From positions 62,001 through 126,000 of the forward strand of contig NZ_BCWX01000004.1 of NCBI RefSeq assembly GCF_001894805.1: a stretch of 64,000 bases of DNA. The letters run 5' to 3'. The translations under genes were made by a program, and so were the position numbers. The DNA comes from Rhodococcus globerulus NBRC 14531. Lineage in GTDB: Bacteria > Actinomycetota > Actinomycetes > Mycobacteriales > Mycobacteriaceae. The notes under the pieces are model-generated. The model saw nothing but the letters and a program-made list of their open reading frames with translations, was not told where the DNA came from and did not search any database. Numbering within the stretch: position 1 is the stretch's first letter; each line of letters begins with the position of its first letter. Shown piece by piece: positions 20,331-28,628 of the stretch.

Positions 20331-21395
20331 CTATATCGGCGCTATCGAATCGATCAGGCCCCAGTCGAGCGCACGCTCCGTATTGATCGCAGCACCGGAG
20401 AGAAACAGGTGGTAGGAGCGCCAACGCCCGATCCGGCGCGGGATGGACACAGTGCCACCCGCTCCCGGAATCAAGCCCATCGAGATCTCAGGCAGGCGGA
20501 ACACCGTATCCGGGTGCGCACACACATCGGCGGCAAAGGCCGGCACCTCGATGCCCGCTCCCACGCAACTTCCGTGAACCTGTACCTCGATTCGATCGGA
20601 CAGGCGCGCCATCAGCCGCGCGGCTCCCGATCGGGTTCGAATCAGATGCGCGATCGCCAGATCCGGAGTGGTGCCGAACTCGTCGAGATCACCTCCCGCG
20701 GAGAACGACGGCCCAGCGCCGTCGAGCAGCACCTTCTCGATGCCGGGGTCCATCACGGCGACCTGTAATGCTGCGACCAGCCCGTCACGCACCTGCGCCC
20801 CGTAAGCGTTCCGACGTTCCGGGCGGTTGAGCGTGATGTGTAACAACGCATCTCGACGCTCGATCAGCACCGGTTCCTGCGGAGCTGGGGGCGGCAGCGG
20901 CCGTGGTCCTCGACCAGTGAGCCACCGCTTGAAGTCCGGAGTGCCCAACAGCGTCGAGTAGGCCAGGGATTCCACGTCAAGCGCTGCTGGGATCGACAGG
21001 TTTTCACCCAACCGCAGAACCTGCGATGCAACAACTGATGCATAAGGATTTTCTTGGAAGCGGTCGAAGACAGATGCCAGTTCAGCGTCGGGATCTTCGA
21101 CACCCACAAACTCTCGGACGTTCTCGGTCAATACCGTCGACACCGTCGAGTCGAGCGACCGCGCCAGTGTTCTTGTTGCGGCATCCGGTGTACGGCCCGT
21201 GTACCGCCCGAGAACAACACGGTCGGACCTGAGGACTTTTGCCGACACCGCACGGGCTTCGTCCTCTGAGAACTCCTCGTCCAGGTCGACCACGACCACT
21301 GGATTATCAAGTGCGCCACCGTCTGCAAGAAGTGGAAGATCGATCCTGCCGTCGAGAATGTCCTGCGGCGACAGCGCGTGCATCTGGTTGACCAT
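20331..21395 (-). CDS. Crotonase with a degenerate N-terminal crotonase-like half
   Basis: Protein of 354 residues. Residues from about 170 to the end are a good crotonase domain (ITLNRPERRNAYG, FSAGGDLDEFG, VGAGIEVPAFAADV, LIPGAGGTVSIPRRIG). The first roughly 165 residues are unusual: they end like a crotonase C-terminus (AALDVESLAYSTLLGTPDFK) but lack the oxyanion-hole glycine motifs, so they may be a worn-down copy. The frame runs open to 22082, but beyond 21401 it is antisense to the next gene; the ATG at 21395 follows AGAAGGA. Divergent from the CoA-transferase at 21505. Confidence 0.82.
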   Translation of the reverse strand: MVNQMHALSPQDILDGRIDLPLLADGGALDNPVVVVDLDEEFSEDEARAVSAKVLRSDRVVLGRYTGRTPDAATRTLARSLDSTVSTVLTENVREFVGVEDPDAELASVFDRFQENPYASVVASQVLRLGENLSIPAALDVESLAYSTLLGTPDFKRWLTGRGPRPLPPPAPQEPVLIERRDALLHITLNRPERRNAYGAQVRDGLVAALQVAVMDPGIEKVLLDGAGPSFSAGGDLDEFGTTPDLAIAHLIRTRSGAARLMARLSDRIEVQVHGSCVGAGIEVPAFAADVCAHPDTVFRLPEISMGLIPGAGGTVSIPRRIGRWRSYHLFLSGAAINTERALDWGLIDSIAPI

Positions 21396-21504
21396 CTTCA
21401 TCCTTCTCGAGCGCCGAATCATTGCTCGGCTTCCTGCACCCGACGGCAGTTCTGCACGCGGGATACCTTTTCCGGTAATACTTTTCGGAGTGTAACATCG
21501 GAGA

Positions 21505-22686
21505 ATGTTTGCCTGGCCCGACGACGCGGATGAGGACCGCCGCGTCCTCGACTGGCTCGGCAGCGGGATAGTGCCACTCACCGGCTCGCCCGACGAATCT
21601 CCCCGAATTCCCCCGGGAAACGCCGCCACCCTGGCACGGCACCTCGGTGAATTCATCAACGGCAACGAAGACGGAGCCCGCTTTCTTTCCGAACGCGCGG
21701 CATTCACCGGATTCACCCGCAGCGGTTCAATCTCTCTCGGAGGCAGTTGCCGCCTCCTCCCTACACAGGACGGCTGGGCAGCCGTGTCCTGTGCCCGACC
21801 GGACGACCCGATTCTGCTCGGTGCACTGATCTCCGCGGAGATCGATGATGATCCCTGGCCGGCGGTCAGTGCCTGGTTAGCCGAACACCCCGGAGCCGAG
21901 TTGGCCGAGCGCGCAGCCTTACTCGGGTTGGCGGCTGCCCCGGTCGCACGCCCAACTGCGTCAGTTCCCGCGCCCACTACCCGGCGATCGGTCAAGGATC
22001 TGCTTGTTGTCGACTTCAGTGCACTGTGGGCGGGTCCTCTGTGCTCACACCTACTCGGAGCCGCGGGCGCGCGGGTCGTCAAGGTGGAGACCCCGACCAG
22101 GCCGGACGGAGCACGTCGCGGTAACAGCGAGTTCTACGAACTACTGCATGCCGGGCACGAGTCCGTCGTCCTCGATCCGAGTGCCGCTCCCGACAGGTCG
22201 GCGCTGGCGCAGCTCGTGGAACGCGCAGACATCGTTATCGAGGCGTCGCGGCCACGCGCACTCGCGGGCTTCGGGCTCGACGCAGAAGCTGCGGCCGCAT
22301 CCGGTACCACCTGGATCTCCATCACTGCGGCAGGAAGAAACTCCGCTCGCATCGGATTCGGTGACGACATCGCAGCATCAAGTGGTCTTGTTGCACAAGA
22401 TAATTCAGGTGCGCCCGTATTTGTCGGCGACGCGATAGCCGATCCCCTGAGCGGACTCATGGCAGCCGCCCTCGCCATGTCGGAGACGCCCACCGGCGCA
22501 GGATACCTCTGGGACCTCTCGATGGCCGACCTCGTCGCGTCGACGCTCACCCACGGAACCGATGCTCCGTTGCCGCCATCGTGCACTGTGGCTATTCCGG
22601 AGAAACGCCAGTACGTCGGCAGTGCGTCCACCTCCGGCTCTGACACACACGCCGTTCTCCGCGGCCTCGGAATCGTCGCCCCGTGA
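21505..22686 (+). CDS. Apparently permuted CaiB-type CoA-transferase
   Basis: Protein of 393 residues whose parts are in unusual order. Residues about 165-345 look like the N-terminal CoA-binding part of a family III CoA-transferase (LLVVDFSALWAGPLCSHLLG, AAGARVVKVETP) and run up to a catalytic-type Asp342 in DLSMADLVAS. Residues 1-160 resemble the small domain that normally follows (QDGWAAVSCARPDDP and so on). The order therefore seems circularly permuted. It overlaps the amidohydrolase start as GTGA. Family membership is good; enzymatic activity is inferred. Confidence 0.72.
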   Translation: MFAWPDDADEDRRVLDWLGSGIVPLTGSPDESPRIPPGNAATLARHLGEFINGNEDGARFLSERAAFTGFTRSGSISLGGSCRLLPTQDGWAAVSCARPDDPILLGALISAEIDDDPWPAVSAWLAEHPGAELAERAALLGLAAAPVARPTASVPAPTTRRSVKDLLVVDFSALWAGPLCSHLLGAAGARVVKVETPTRPDGARRGNSEFYELLHAGHESVVLDPSAAPDRSALAQLVERADIVIEASRPRALAGFGLDAEAAAASGTTWISITAAGRNSARIGFGDDIAASSGLVAQDNSGAPVFVGDAIADPLSGLMAAALAMSETPTGAGYLWDLSMADLVASTLTHGTDAPLPPSCTVAIPEKRQYVGSASTSGSDTHAVLRGLGIVAP

Positions 22687-24050
22687 ACCATCTGCTGATC
22701 ACCAATTGTTCTGTCGGTGGCCGTCACAGCCTCGACATTCGCATCACGGGCGGCGTGATCACGGAGATCGGCCGCGGACTGACTCGCCACGGCGAGGACG
22801 TCCTCGACGCCTACGGCAATCAGATCATTCCCGGCCTGTGTGATCACCACATCCACCTACATGCGCTGGCTGCCCGACGCAGTTCCGTGGAATGTGGCCC
22901 GCCGGCCGTCCGAAATTCCGGAGAACTAGCTGCCGCACTACAGGTTTCACCAGGTTCCGACGGCTGGGTGCGAGGTGTCGGATACTTCGAATCGGTAGCG
23001 GGCGATCTCGATCGCGATGCCCTCGATCATCTTCACGCATCACGACCTGTTCGTATCCAACATCGCAGTGGCGCAATGTGGGTGCTCAACACAGCGGGCG
23101 TCGTTGCAGCCGGATTGGAACAGGCTGACCATCCCGGTATCGAACGCGATGCAGCCGGAAAACCAACCGGCCGAGTGTGGCGCGCAGATTCCTGGCTCCG
23201 AGCACGGATTCCGGGAAATGCCCCACCACCGTTACGCGATGTGGGAACCGAACTGTCGCGACTCGGCGTCACAGCGGTAACTGATGCAACGCCGGACCTC
23301 GCTCCGGAAAGCATCGAATCCATCTGCGCAGCAATGTCTTCGCGCGAACTACCCCAACGGGTCCATCTCCTCGGCGTGCCACTGGGTGTCTCACTGCCGT
23401 CGACGGAACCAACCGTCGGCCCGTACAAGATCGTGCTTGCCGATTCCGGACTTCCCGATCTCGAACAGCTTGCCGCCGTTATCGAGTCCGCACACTCCAT
23501 CGGGCGAGCGATTGCAGCACACAGTGTCAGCCGCGAAGCTCTGCTGATCTTGCTCTCCGTACTCGGCGAAATCGGCACGATCCCTGGTGACCGGATCGAA
23601 CACGGCGCATTGATTCCGATCGAATCCATTTCCGAGATCAACCGCCTCGGTTTAGCTGTCGTAACCCAGCCGGGGTTCATTGCCGACCGAGGCGACGACT
23701 ACCTCGAACATGTTGCTGCCATCGACCACCAGGATTTGTACCGTTGCCGATCCTTGCTGGATGCATCTGTTCCGGTGGCGTTTTCGAGCGACGCACCGTA
23801 CGGACCACTCGACCCGTGGGCAGTTATCGCAGCGTCACAGGCGCGGTTGACACCCGCGGGCACTGTTCTGGGCGATGCGGAGACAATCGACTACAACACC
23901 GCACTGGACGCCTATCTCGGCCGTCCCGGGGATCCAGGCGGCCCACCGCGCCGGGTAAAAGTCGGCGCAGCGGGCGACCTGGTTCTGATCTCCCGCTCGC
24001 AGCCGCCGTCAGTACTCGCCACCGTCATAGCTGGTAGACGGGTTTACTGA
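22683..24050 (+). CDS. Amidohydrolase family 3-like metal hydrolase
   Basis: Amidohydrolase of 455 residues. The first metal motif is CDHHIHLHAL near residue 56; later come SAHSVSREAL, RIEHGALIP and the conserved catalytic-type Asp in FSSDAPYGPLDPW near residue 365. Small N- and C-terminal beta segments (TGGVITEIG; GDLVLISR) flank the barrel, as in the YtcJ-like group. It could open a lactam, amide, ester or cyclic bond. Translationally coupled to the preceding CoA-transferase and convergent with the binding-protein gene 20 bases away. Confidence 0.85.
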   Translation: MNHLLITNCSVGGRHSLDIRITGGVITEIGRGLTRHGEDVLDAYGNQIIPGLCDHHIHLHALAARRSSVECGPPAVRNSGELAAALQVSPGSDGWVRGVGYFESVAGDLDRDALDHLHASRPVRIQHRSGAMWVLNTAGVVAAGLEQADHPGIERDAAGKPTGRVWRADSWLRARIPGNAPPPLRDVGTELSRLGVTAVTDATPDLAPESIESICAAMSSRELPQRVHLLGVPLGVSLPSTEPTVGPYKIVLADSGLPDLEQLAAVIESAHSIGRAIAAHSVSREALLILLSVLGEIGTIPGDRIEHGALIPIESISEINRLGLAVVTQPGFIADRGDDYLEHVAAIDHQDLYRCRSLLDASVPVAFSSDAPYGPLDPWAVIAASQARLTPAGTVLGDAETIDYNTALDAYLGRPGDPGGPPRRVKVGAAGDLVLISRSQPPSVLATVIAGRRVY

Positions 24051-24070
24051 GGGCAGACCTGCAGTCGGCC

Positions 24071-25093
24071 CTACTTGATGAGAATTGCCTGATCGTAGGT
24101 CACCGCGGGTGCCGGCTGGAGCACATTGACCGCCGTGAGGGCGTCCACCGTTCGCTGGAAATCCTCCGGAGAGATGGCCGCGTCCAGCACCGAGAAGTTT
24201 TCACGAATCCGATCGACCGCGTCGGCCGGGACGTCCTTGCCCACAGCCTCGACGATCAGCTTGTTCACTGCTTCGGCATTTGCCGGATCGTTCATGTAGT
24301 CGTATGCCTTGTCCATCGCCGCACAGAAAGATGCCGACGTCTGCGGGTTCGCCTCGACCCACGTGCGTCGACTCTGCCAGAATGCGCCCAGGAGTTGGTA
24401 GTTGGGGAGTTCACCTGACAGCTCTGCCAGCTCGATCGCATCACCCTTGGCTACCAGCGTCTCCGACGTCGGCGTTACGGCCATCGCCGCGTCAACCTGG
24501 CCGGCAATAAGTGCTGCCTGGGCGGTACTGCCGGAACCGATGTTGACCAACGTGTAGTCGCCGTCGTTCAACCCGAAGGAGGCCAGTGTCTGCACCATCA
24601 GGTTCGATGTTCCGGTGCCCGCGGCCGCGGGCATACCTAATGTCTTGCCCCGAAGCGACTTCAGGACGTCCTCGGCGCTCGCCCCGGTTGCCGAGGAAGG
24701 CAAGCTCGAGCCCTTCGGCGCAATGATCGAGGTTGGTACCGGACCCGAACCGCCACATGACGTTACGGCGTCCTGTCCCTGTTGCACGGCGGCGAGTGCC
24801 TGACTCGGCGAAGAAGGACCAAAATCCTCGACGCCGCTCGCCAGGAGCTGGTTGTGTCCCATTCCGGACGGAGCCGGGCTGACGGTCACGTCGAGTTTTG
24901 CGTCGGCAAAGTAGCCTTCCTGCTCCGCTGCCGCCAACGGAATTCCCCAGATTCCTCCGGGTGTAATCGACACATTGACCTTTGCCGCTGAACCGTCCGT
25001 CGTATCCCCGGTGTCGCCGCTGCTCGATCCACAGGCAACCAAGGACAGACCCAACAACGCTGCAGTGGACATACGAACAAAACCTGCACGCAT
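24071..25093 (-). CDS. ABC-importer substrate-binding lipoprotein (copy 2)
   Basis: Solute-binding protein of 340 residues in the nitrate/sulfonate/taurine (SsuA/NMT1) fold group. The signal peptide ends in the lipobox LVAC (Cys20), followed by a Gly/Ser/Asp-rich tether; the body has the ligand-loop segments MGHNQLLASGVEDFG and AAAGTGTSNLMVQTL. The ATG at 25093 follows GGAGG with 6 bases spacing; the longer open frame is non-coding. Roughly two-thirds identical to the binding protein at 27184. It has its own promoter and lies beyond a terminator, so it is expressed apart from the permease. Confidence 0.9.
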   Translation of the reverse strand: MRAGFVRMSTAALLGLSLVACGSSSGDTGDTTDGSAAKVNVSITPGGIWGIPLAAAEQEGYFADAKLDVTVSPAPSGMGHNQLLASGVEDFGPSSPSQALAAVQQGQDAVTSCGGSGPVPTSIIAPKGSSLPSSATGASAEDVLKSLRGKTLGMPAAAGTGTSNLMVQTLASFGLNDGDYTLVNIGSGSTAQAALIAGQVDAAMAVTPTSETLVAKGDAIELAELSGELPNYQLLGAFWQSRRTWVEANPQTSASFCAAMDKAYDYMNDPANAEAVNKLIVEAVGKDVPADAVDRIRENFSVLDAAISPEDFQRTVDALTAVNVLQPAPAVTYDQAILIK

Positions 25094-25145
25094 CGCGAAC
25101 CTCCAAATTTCAGTTACCTGAACAGGTGGCCCAGGTATGACATTA

Positions 25146-25173
25146 ATCATAAGCATGATTTCTGAATAAGCAA
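25146..25173 (-). promoter_or_regulatory. Promoter of binding-protein copy 2
   Basis: Read on the minus strand: -35 TTGCTT (25173-25168), a 16-base spacer and -10 TATGAT (25151-25146), 53 bases before the start codon. The sequence around the -10 (ATTAATCATA.GCATGA on the plus strand) is nearly the same as that upstream of copy 1. Confidence 0.55.
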
Positions 25174-25216
25174 GTGGTTCAACATAATTCAGCAGCTTCG
25201 AACGAGGTACGACAAG

Positions 25217-25252
25217 GGCCGGCTCCCCCGAAGAAGTGGGGGAACCGGCCCT
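25217..25252. terminator. Terminator after the ABC permease gene
   Basis: A 14-bp inverted repeat (25217-25230 and 25239-25252) with one mismatch and an 8-base loop, very GC-rich, 18 bases after the permease stop. It separates the permease from the second binding-protein gene. Confidence 0.75.
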
Positions 25253-25269
25253 GGACATTGTCTTGGCGC

Positions 25270-26118
25270 TCAGTCCTGCCAACGAAGCAACCAACGCTCC
25301 AACTTGCTCGAACCGACACTGGCAACCGTCGCAATGGTCACCAGCACGATCAACACCGCAAAGACGTAGTCGATCTGGAACTCACTGCTGTACCGGACGA
25401 TGTCTTGGCCCAACCCGTTCTTCGCAGCGATCATCTCACTCGCGATCACGCCCAGAATCGCGTAGGTGATCGCGAGCCGCAATCCGGCAAAAATAGTCGG
25501 AACCGCCGAAGGCAGAATAACTTTGGTCATCAGCTTCTGTCGATTCAATCCGACGACTTTGGCCATGGTCATCTGGTCACGGTCGACACCTTTCACCGCA
25601 GACCGCGAGTTCTCCACGAGCAGGAAGAACACGATCGACACACCCATCACAACTTTGGAGGTGTTGGTCAGACCGAACCAGGCAACAAAAAGCGGCGCCA
25701 ATGCAATTCGTGGAACTGCGTTGAGCGGCACGAGGAACGGACTGAACACGCGATCCAGAAATTCGTTGGTCCCGATCAGGCAACCGACAACGATTCCGGA
25801 TACGGAACCGATGACAAACGACTGGACGACTGCTGTCAGAGTCGCACCCGCCGAGACGCGCATCTGTTTCGATGTCACGTAGTCGATCAATGCGCCCCAC
25901 ACCGCGCTCGGCTGACTGACGAACAGCGCGTTCGCCCAACCTTTGTTGACTGCGACTTCCCACAGCACCAGGAAGCCGATGACAATGACGAGTTGGGTGG
26001 CAAGAATACCGGCCGTGAAATTCGACGGCCTCCAGGACCGTTTCGACTTGGCCACCGGCGCAGCAGGACTACGCGTTGCAGGTACCGCAGTCACTGTGGT
26101 TTCCAACTGTGTGCTCAT
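25270..26118 (-). CDS. ABC-importer permease (SsuC/TauC type)
   Basis: Inner-membrane permease of 282 residues with a cytoplasmic N-terminus (about 40 residues) and about six membrane helices. The ATPase-coupling loop is recognisable (GTNEFLDRVFSPFLVPLNAVPRIAL, about residues 133-157, shown by its NAVPRIAL core). Works with the ATPase at 26164 and the lipoproteins at 27184 and/or 24071. The family imports sulfonates, nitrate, taurine, aromatic acids or pyrimidine precursors; the substrate here is not evident. Confidence 0.9.
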   Translation of the reverse strand: MSTQLETTVTAVPATRSPAAPVAKSKRSWRPSNFTAGILATQLVIVIGFLVLWEVAVNKGWANALFVSQPSAVWGALIDYVTSKQMRVSAGATLTAVVQSFVIGSVSGIVVGCLIGTNEFLDRVFSPFLVPLNAVPRIALAPLFVAWFGLTNTSKVVMGVSIVFFLLVENSRSAVKGVDRDQMTMAKVVGLNRQKLMTKVILPSAVPTIFAGLRLAITYAILGVIASEMIAAKNGLGQDIVRYSSEFQIDYVFAVLIVLVTIATVASVGSSKLERWLLRWQD

Positions 26119-26163
26119 TCGCTTTTCCGATCTGTCTCGCCGATGCGGGCTGTGAGTCGCCCG

Positions 26164-27051
26164 TTAGCCTGTGGGTGTTTCACTACGCCCGACCGCGCCT
26201 TCGAGTTGAGTGAAGAGTTCATGCTGCAACTCACGGAACCGCTCGGTGAAGATAATTTCGTCGATCAGATGCGCTCGCGGGCGCGGAAGTTCGATAAGAA
26301 GATCCGTGGCGATGCGCCCAGGACTCGGAAGCATCACGATGACACGGTCAGCAAGCACTGTCGCTTCCTGCAGGTCATGAGTGACAAGGAAAACGGTTCG
26401 CTTGGTGTCGCCGTTTTCGTCGAGATCGTTTTCCCAGATACGCAGGAACTCGCCCTGCATGTGCAGCCGCGTCCGCGCATCAAGTGCCGCAAACGGTTCG
26501 TCCATCAGCAACATCGTGGGATCGGATGCCATTGTCCGCGCAATCGCCACGCGCTGACGCATGCCCTGCGACAGCTGGGACGGAAACTGCTTCTCCTTGC
26601 CTGCCAGACCCACCATCGCAAGCATCTCGTCCGCACGCTCTTTACGCTGTGCCGCAGGAACATTGCGGGCTTCCAACGGAAGTGACACGTTCTTGCGTGC
26701 GGTGCGCCAAGGCAGGAGCGAATCCCGAGCGAACATGTATCCGAGATCAAAATTGGGAGACTTGGGTGTACTCCCCGAGAGGAATACCTTTCCACCAGTG
26801 GGCTGCGCCAACCCCGCCGCCATGTTCAGCAGAGTGGTTTTGCCGCAACCGCTGGCTCCCACAATCGCGATGAACTGCCCTGCCGGAACCTCGAAGCTGA
26901 CGTTGTCCAATGCAACGAACTCGGCCGTACCGCCTGAGCCTCCGTAAACCTGCGACACATTCTCGAAGCTGAGAATGGACTCGCGCGGGGACTTGGCGTG
27001 CTTGCCCTCGGCCGCGGTGGCACCAGCTGGCCTGCTGTACAGATCTGTCAT
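26164..27051 (-). CDS. ABC-importer ATPase (SsuB/TauB type)
   Basis: Cytoplasmic ATPase of 295 residues. Walker A is GASGCGKTT (65-73), the signature is LSQGMRQR (160-167), Walker B is [11 protein letters not shown] (181-191), and the switch His lies in VTHDLQEA. I placed the start at ATG 27051 ([10 protein letters not shown]), before which the frame continues to 27108 without better signals; the ribosome-binding site is weak in both cases. Located between the binding protein and permease genes on the same strand, completing a typical importer. Confidence 0.9.
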   Translation of the reverse strand: MTDLYSRPAGATAAEGKHAKSPRESILSFENVSQVYGGSGGTAEFVALDNVSFEVPAGQFIAIVGASGCGKTTLLNMAAGLAQPTGGKVFLSGSTPKSPNFDLGYMFARDSLLPWRTARKNVSLPLEARNVPAAQRKERADEMLAMVGLAGKEKQFPSQLSQGMRQRVAIARTMASDPTMLLMDEPFAALDARTRLHMQGEFLRIWENDLDENGDTKRTVFLVTHDLQEATVLADRVIVMLPSPGRIATDLLIELPRPRAHLIDEIIFTERFRELQHELFTQLEGAVGRSETPTG

Positions 27052-27183
27052 CTCATTCTCGATCCACTTCGGGTTCCGAATCCGCCGACGCTCGACGGAC
27101 GTGTGCACTCACACGCATTGACGTTTGACGCTCGATCTCTCCTCACGGCGAATGTTGTTGTTTCGCAAGAGAGTATCGAAGGT

Positions 27184-28209
27184 TTACTTGCTTACCAGCA
27201 CTGCTTGTTCGAAGGTAACTTTCGGCTCGGCCTCGAGCACGCCGAGTGACGTGAGACCGTCGATGGTCTTCTGCATCTCCGCTTCGGGAAGCTCAGCGGT
27301 CAATACCGAGAAGTTCTCCCGGATCTGGTCGACTGCCGATGCGGAGGTGTTGGTGCCGACCGCTTCGATGACGTAGTCGTTCACCGCATCCTTGTTTGCC
27401 GGATCCTGTAGGAACTCGTACGCATCCGCCATGGCCGCGCAGAATCCACTCTCCGCCTTCGGGTTCTGTTCGACCCACGAGCGCCGGCTCTGCCACACAC
27501 CACCGATCATCTGGTAGTTCTCCATGTCGTCGGACAGATACGTCAGTTCGATCGCATCGCCGTTGCCGACGACGGTCTCGGCCGTCGGAGTTGCCGCCAT
27601 GGCAGCATCCACCTGCTTGGAAATCAGTGCGGCCTGAGCCGTAGTGCCGGAACCGATATTGACGAGGGTGTAGTCACCTTCGTTCAAACCCACACCGGCA
27701 AGCGTCTGCACCATGAGGTTTGACGTGCCGGTACCCGCAGCAGCGGGCATACCGAGAGTCTTACCCTTGAGCGCCCTGAGGACATCAGCGCTGGTGGCAC
27801 CGGAAGCCGCCGTCGGGAGTCCACTGCCGATCGGAGCGACGATAGCCGTCGGAGTCTGCGAATTGCCGCCGCAGGATATGACGGCATCCTGGCCCTGCTG
27901 AATTGCCGCAAGCGCTTGACTCGGCGAGGAGGGACCGAAGTCCTCTACACCACTTGCCAACAGCTGATTGTGGCCCATTCCCGACGGTGAGGGCGAGACG
28001 GTCACGTCGACGCCGGCTGCGTCGAAGAAACCCTCCGACTTCGCCACTGCGATCGGGATACCCCACACAGTGCCCGGCGTGACGGAAACATTGATCTTCG
28101 CGAGCGAACCGTCGGTAGTGTCGCCGGTTTCGCCGCCACTGCTCCCGCATGCAACCAACGACAATCCGATCAGAGCGACGCCCGACATTCGTGCCAGATG
28201 AGCACGCAT
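27184..28209 (-). CDS. ABC-importer substrate-binding lipoprotein (copy 1)
   Basis: Solute-binding lipoprotein of 341 residues. Signal peptide with lipobox LVAC (Cys21), tether SSGGETGDTTDGS, then the SsuA/NMT1-like two-lobed domain (TPGTVWGIPIAVAK, MGHNQLLASGVEDFG, AGTGTSNLMVQTL). It heads the importer operon: binding protein, ATPase, permease. Copy 2 at 24071 has the same motif order but differs in ligand-proximal stretches (SCGGNSQTPT versus SCGGSGPVPT), suggesting two related ligands or affinities for one permease. Confidence 0.92.
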   Translation of the reverse strand: MRAHLARMSGVALIGLSLVACGSSGGETGDTTDGSLAKINVSVTPGTVWGIPIAVAKSEGFFDAAGVDVTVSPSPSGMGHNQLLASGVEDFGPSSPSQALAAIQQGQDAVISCGGNSQTPTAIVAPIGSGLPTAASGATSADVLRALKGKTLGMPAAAGTGTSNLMVQTLAGVGLNEGDYTLVNIGSGTTAQAALISKQVDAAMAATPTAETVVGNGDAIELTYLSDDMENYQMIGGVWQSRRSWVEQNPKAESGFCAAMADAYEFLQDPANKDAVNDYVIEAVGTNTSASAVDQIRENFSVLTAELPEAEMQKTIDGLTSLGVLEAEPKVTFEQAVLVSK

Positions 28210-28267
28210 TCTTCAACCTCCGAGTAGATGTGAATCACCGCATAGCGCTGGCCCACTTATGTGATTA

Positions 28268-28295
28268 ATCATAGTCATGAATCGGGTGACGTCAA
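28268..28295 (-). promoter_or_regulatory. Promoter of the ABC importer operon
   Basis: Minus strand: -35 TTGACG (28295-28290), 16-base spacer, -10 TATGAT (28273-28268), 59 bases before the start codon. A perfect TGATTAATCA palindrome (28262-28271) overlaps the -10, a normal position for a repressor site. Confidence 0.6.
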
Positions 28296-28355
28296 TACCT
28301 GATCAGGAATTTCCGATCGAGCCACATCTCGACCCACACCTTCCCCAGACGGAGG

Positions 28356-28393
28356 TGATCCGGTTGGCGCCGAACGCAATTCCAACCGGATCA
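28356..28393. terminator. Terminator after the P450-ferredoxin operon
   Basis: Perfect 12-bp inverted repeat, TGATCCGGTTGG (28356-28367) and its complement (28382-28393), with a 14-base loop, 25 bases past the ferredoxin stop. No strong T-tract. It also separates this operon from the importer promoter. Confidence 0.7.
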
Positions 28394-28417
28394 TGGTGTC
28401 CACCGGACGTACGAGGG

Positions 28418-28627
28418 CTACTGGGCCCGCTCGGGAACGAGCGCAATTGCCAACTCTGGACAAGCATTCACAGCGGCCACCGCGTCGTCATGCAAATTGC
28501 CTGGGACCTCGAAGGTCGTACCACCCTCTGCCACAAAGCCTTCCTCGTCGTCCGACAACAACGTCGGAACCTCGGCGTAGCAACGCCCGTGTCCCATGCA
28601 CTTACTTTTGTCGATGGTCAAGTACAT
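28418..28627 (-). CDS. [3Fe-4S]-type ferredoxin, P450 partner
   Basis: Ferredoxin of 69 residues. The cluster ligands follow the pattern Cys10-x2-His13-x2-Cys16 and Cys56-Pro, the mono-cluster type in which one Cys of a 4Fe motif is replaced by His; such ferredoxins commonly deliver electrons to actinobacterial P450s. The start codon is one base after the P450 stop (TGACATG), so the two are coupled. No ferredoxin reductase gene is seen in the window, so electrons must enter from elsewhere. Confidence 0.93.
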   Translation of the reverse strand: MYLTIDKSKCMGHGRCYAEVPTLLSDDEEGFVAEGGTTFEVPGNLHDDAVAAVNACPELAIALVPERAQ

Positions 28628-28628
28628 G

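Noticed and set aside
12510..20345. CCTATATCGGC occurring both near 12510 and near 20330
   Set aside because: An 11-base match in unrelated contexts, one intergenic and one at a gene end; probably chance.
21402..22082. Long N-terminal extension of the 20331 crotonase frame
   Set aside because: It is antisense to the CoA-transferase gene, and a ribosome-binding site stands before the ATG at 21395.
25174..26685. 503-codon open frame on the plus strand
   Set aside because: Antisense to ABC permease and ATPase genes with clear motifs; no domain recognised.
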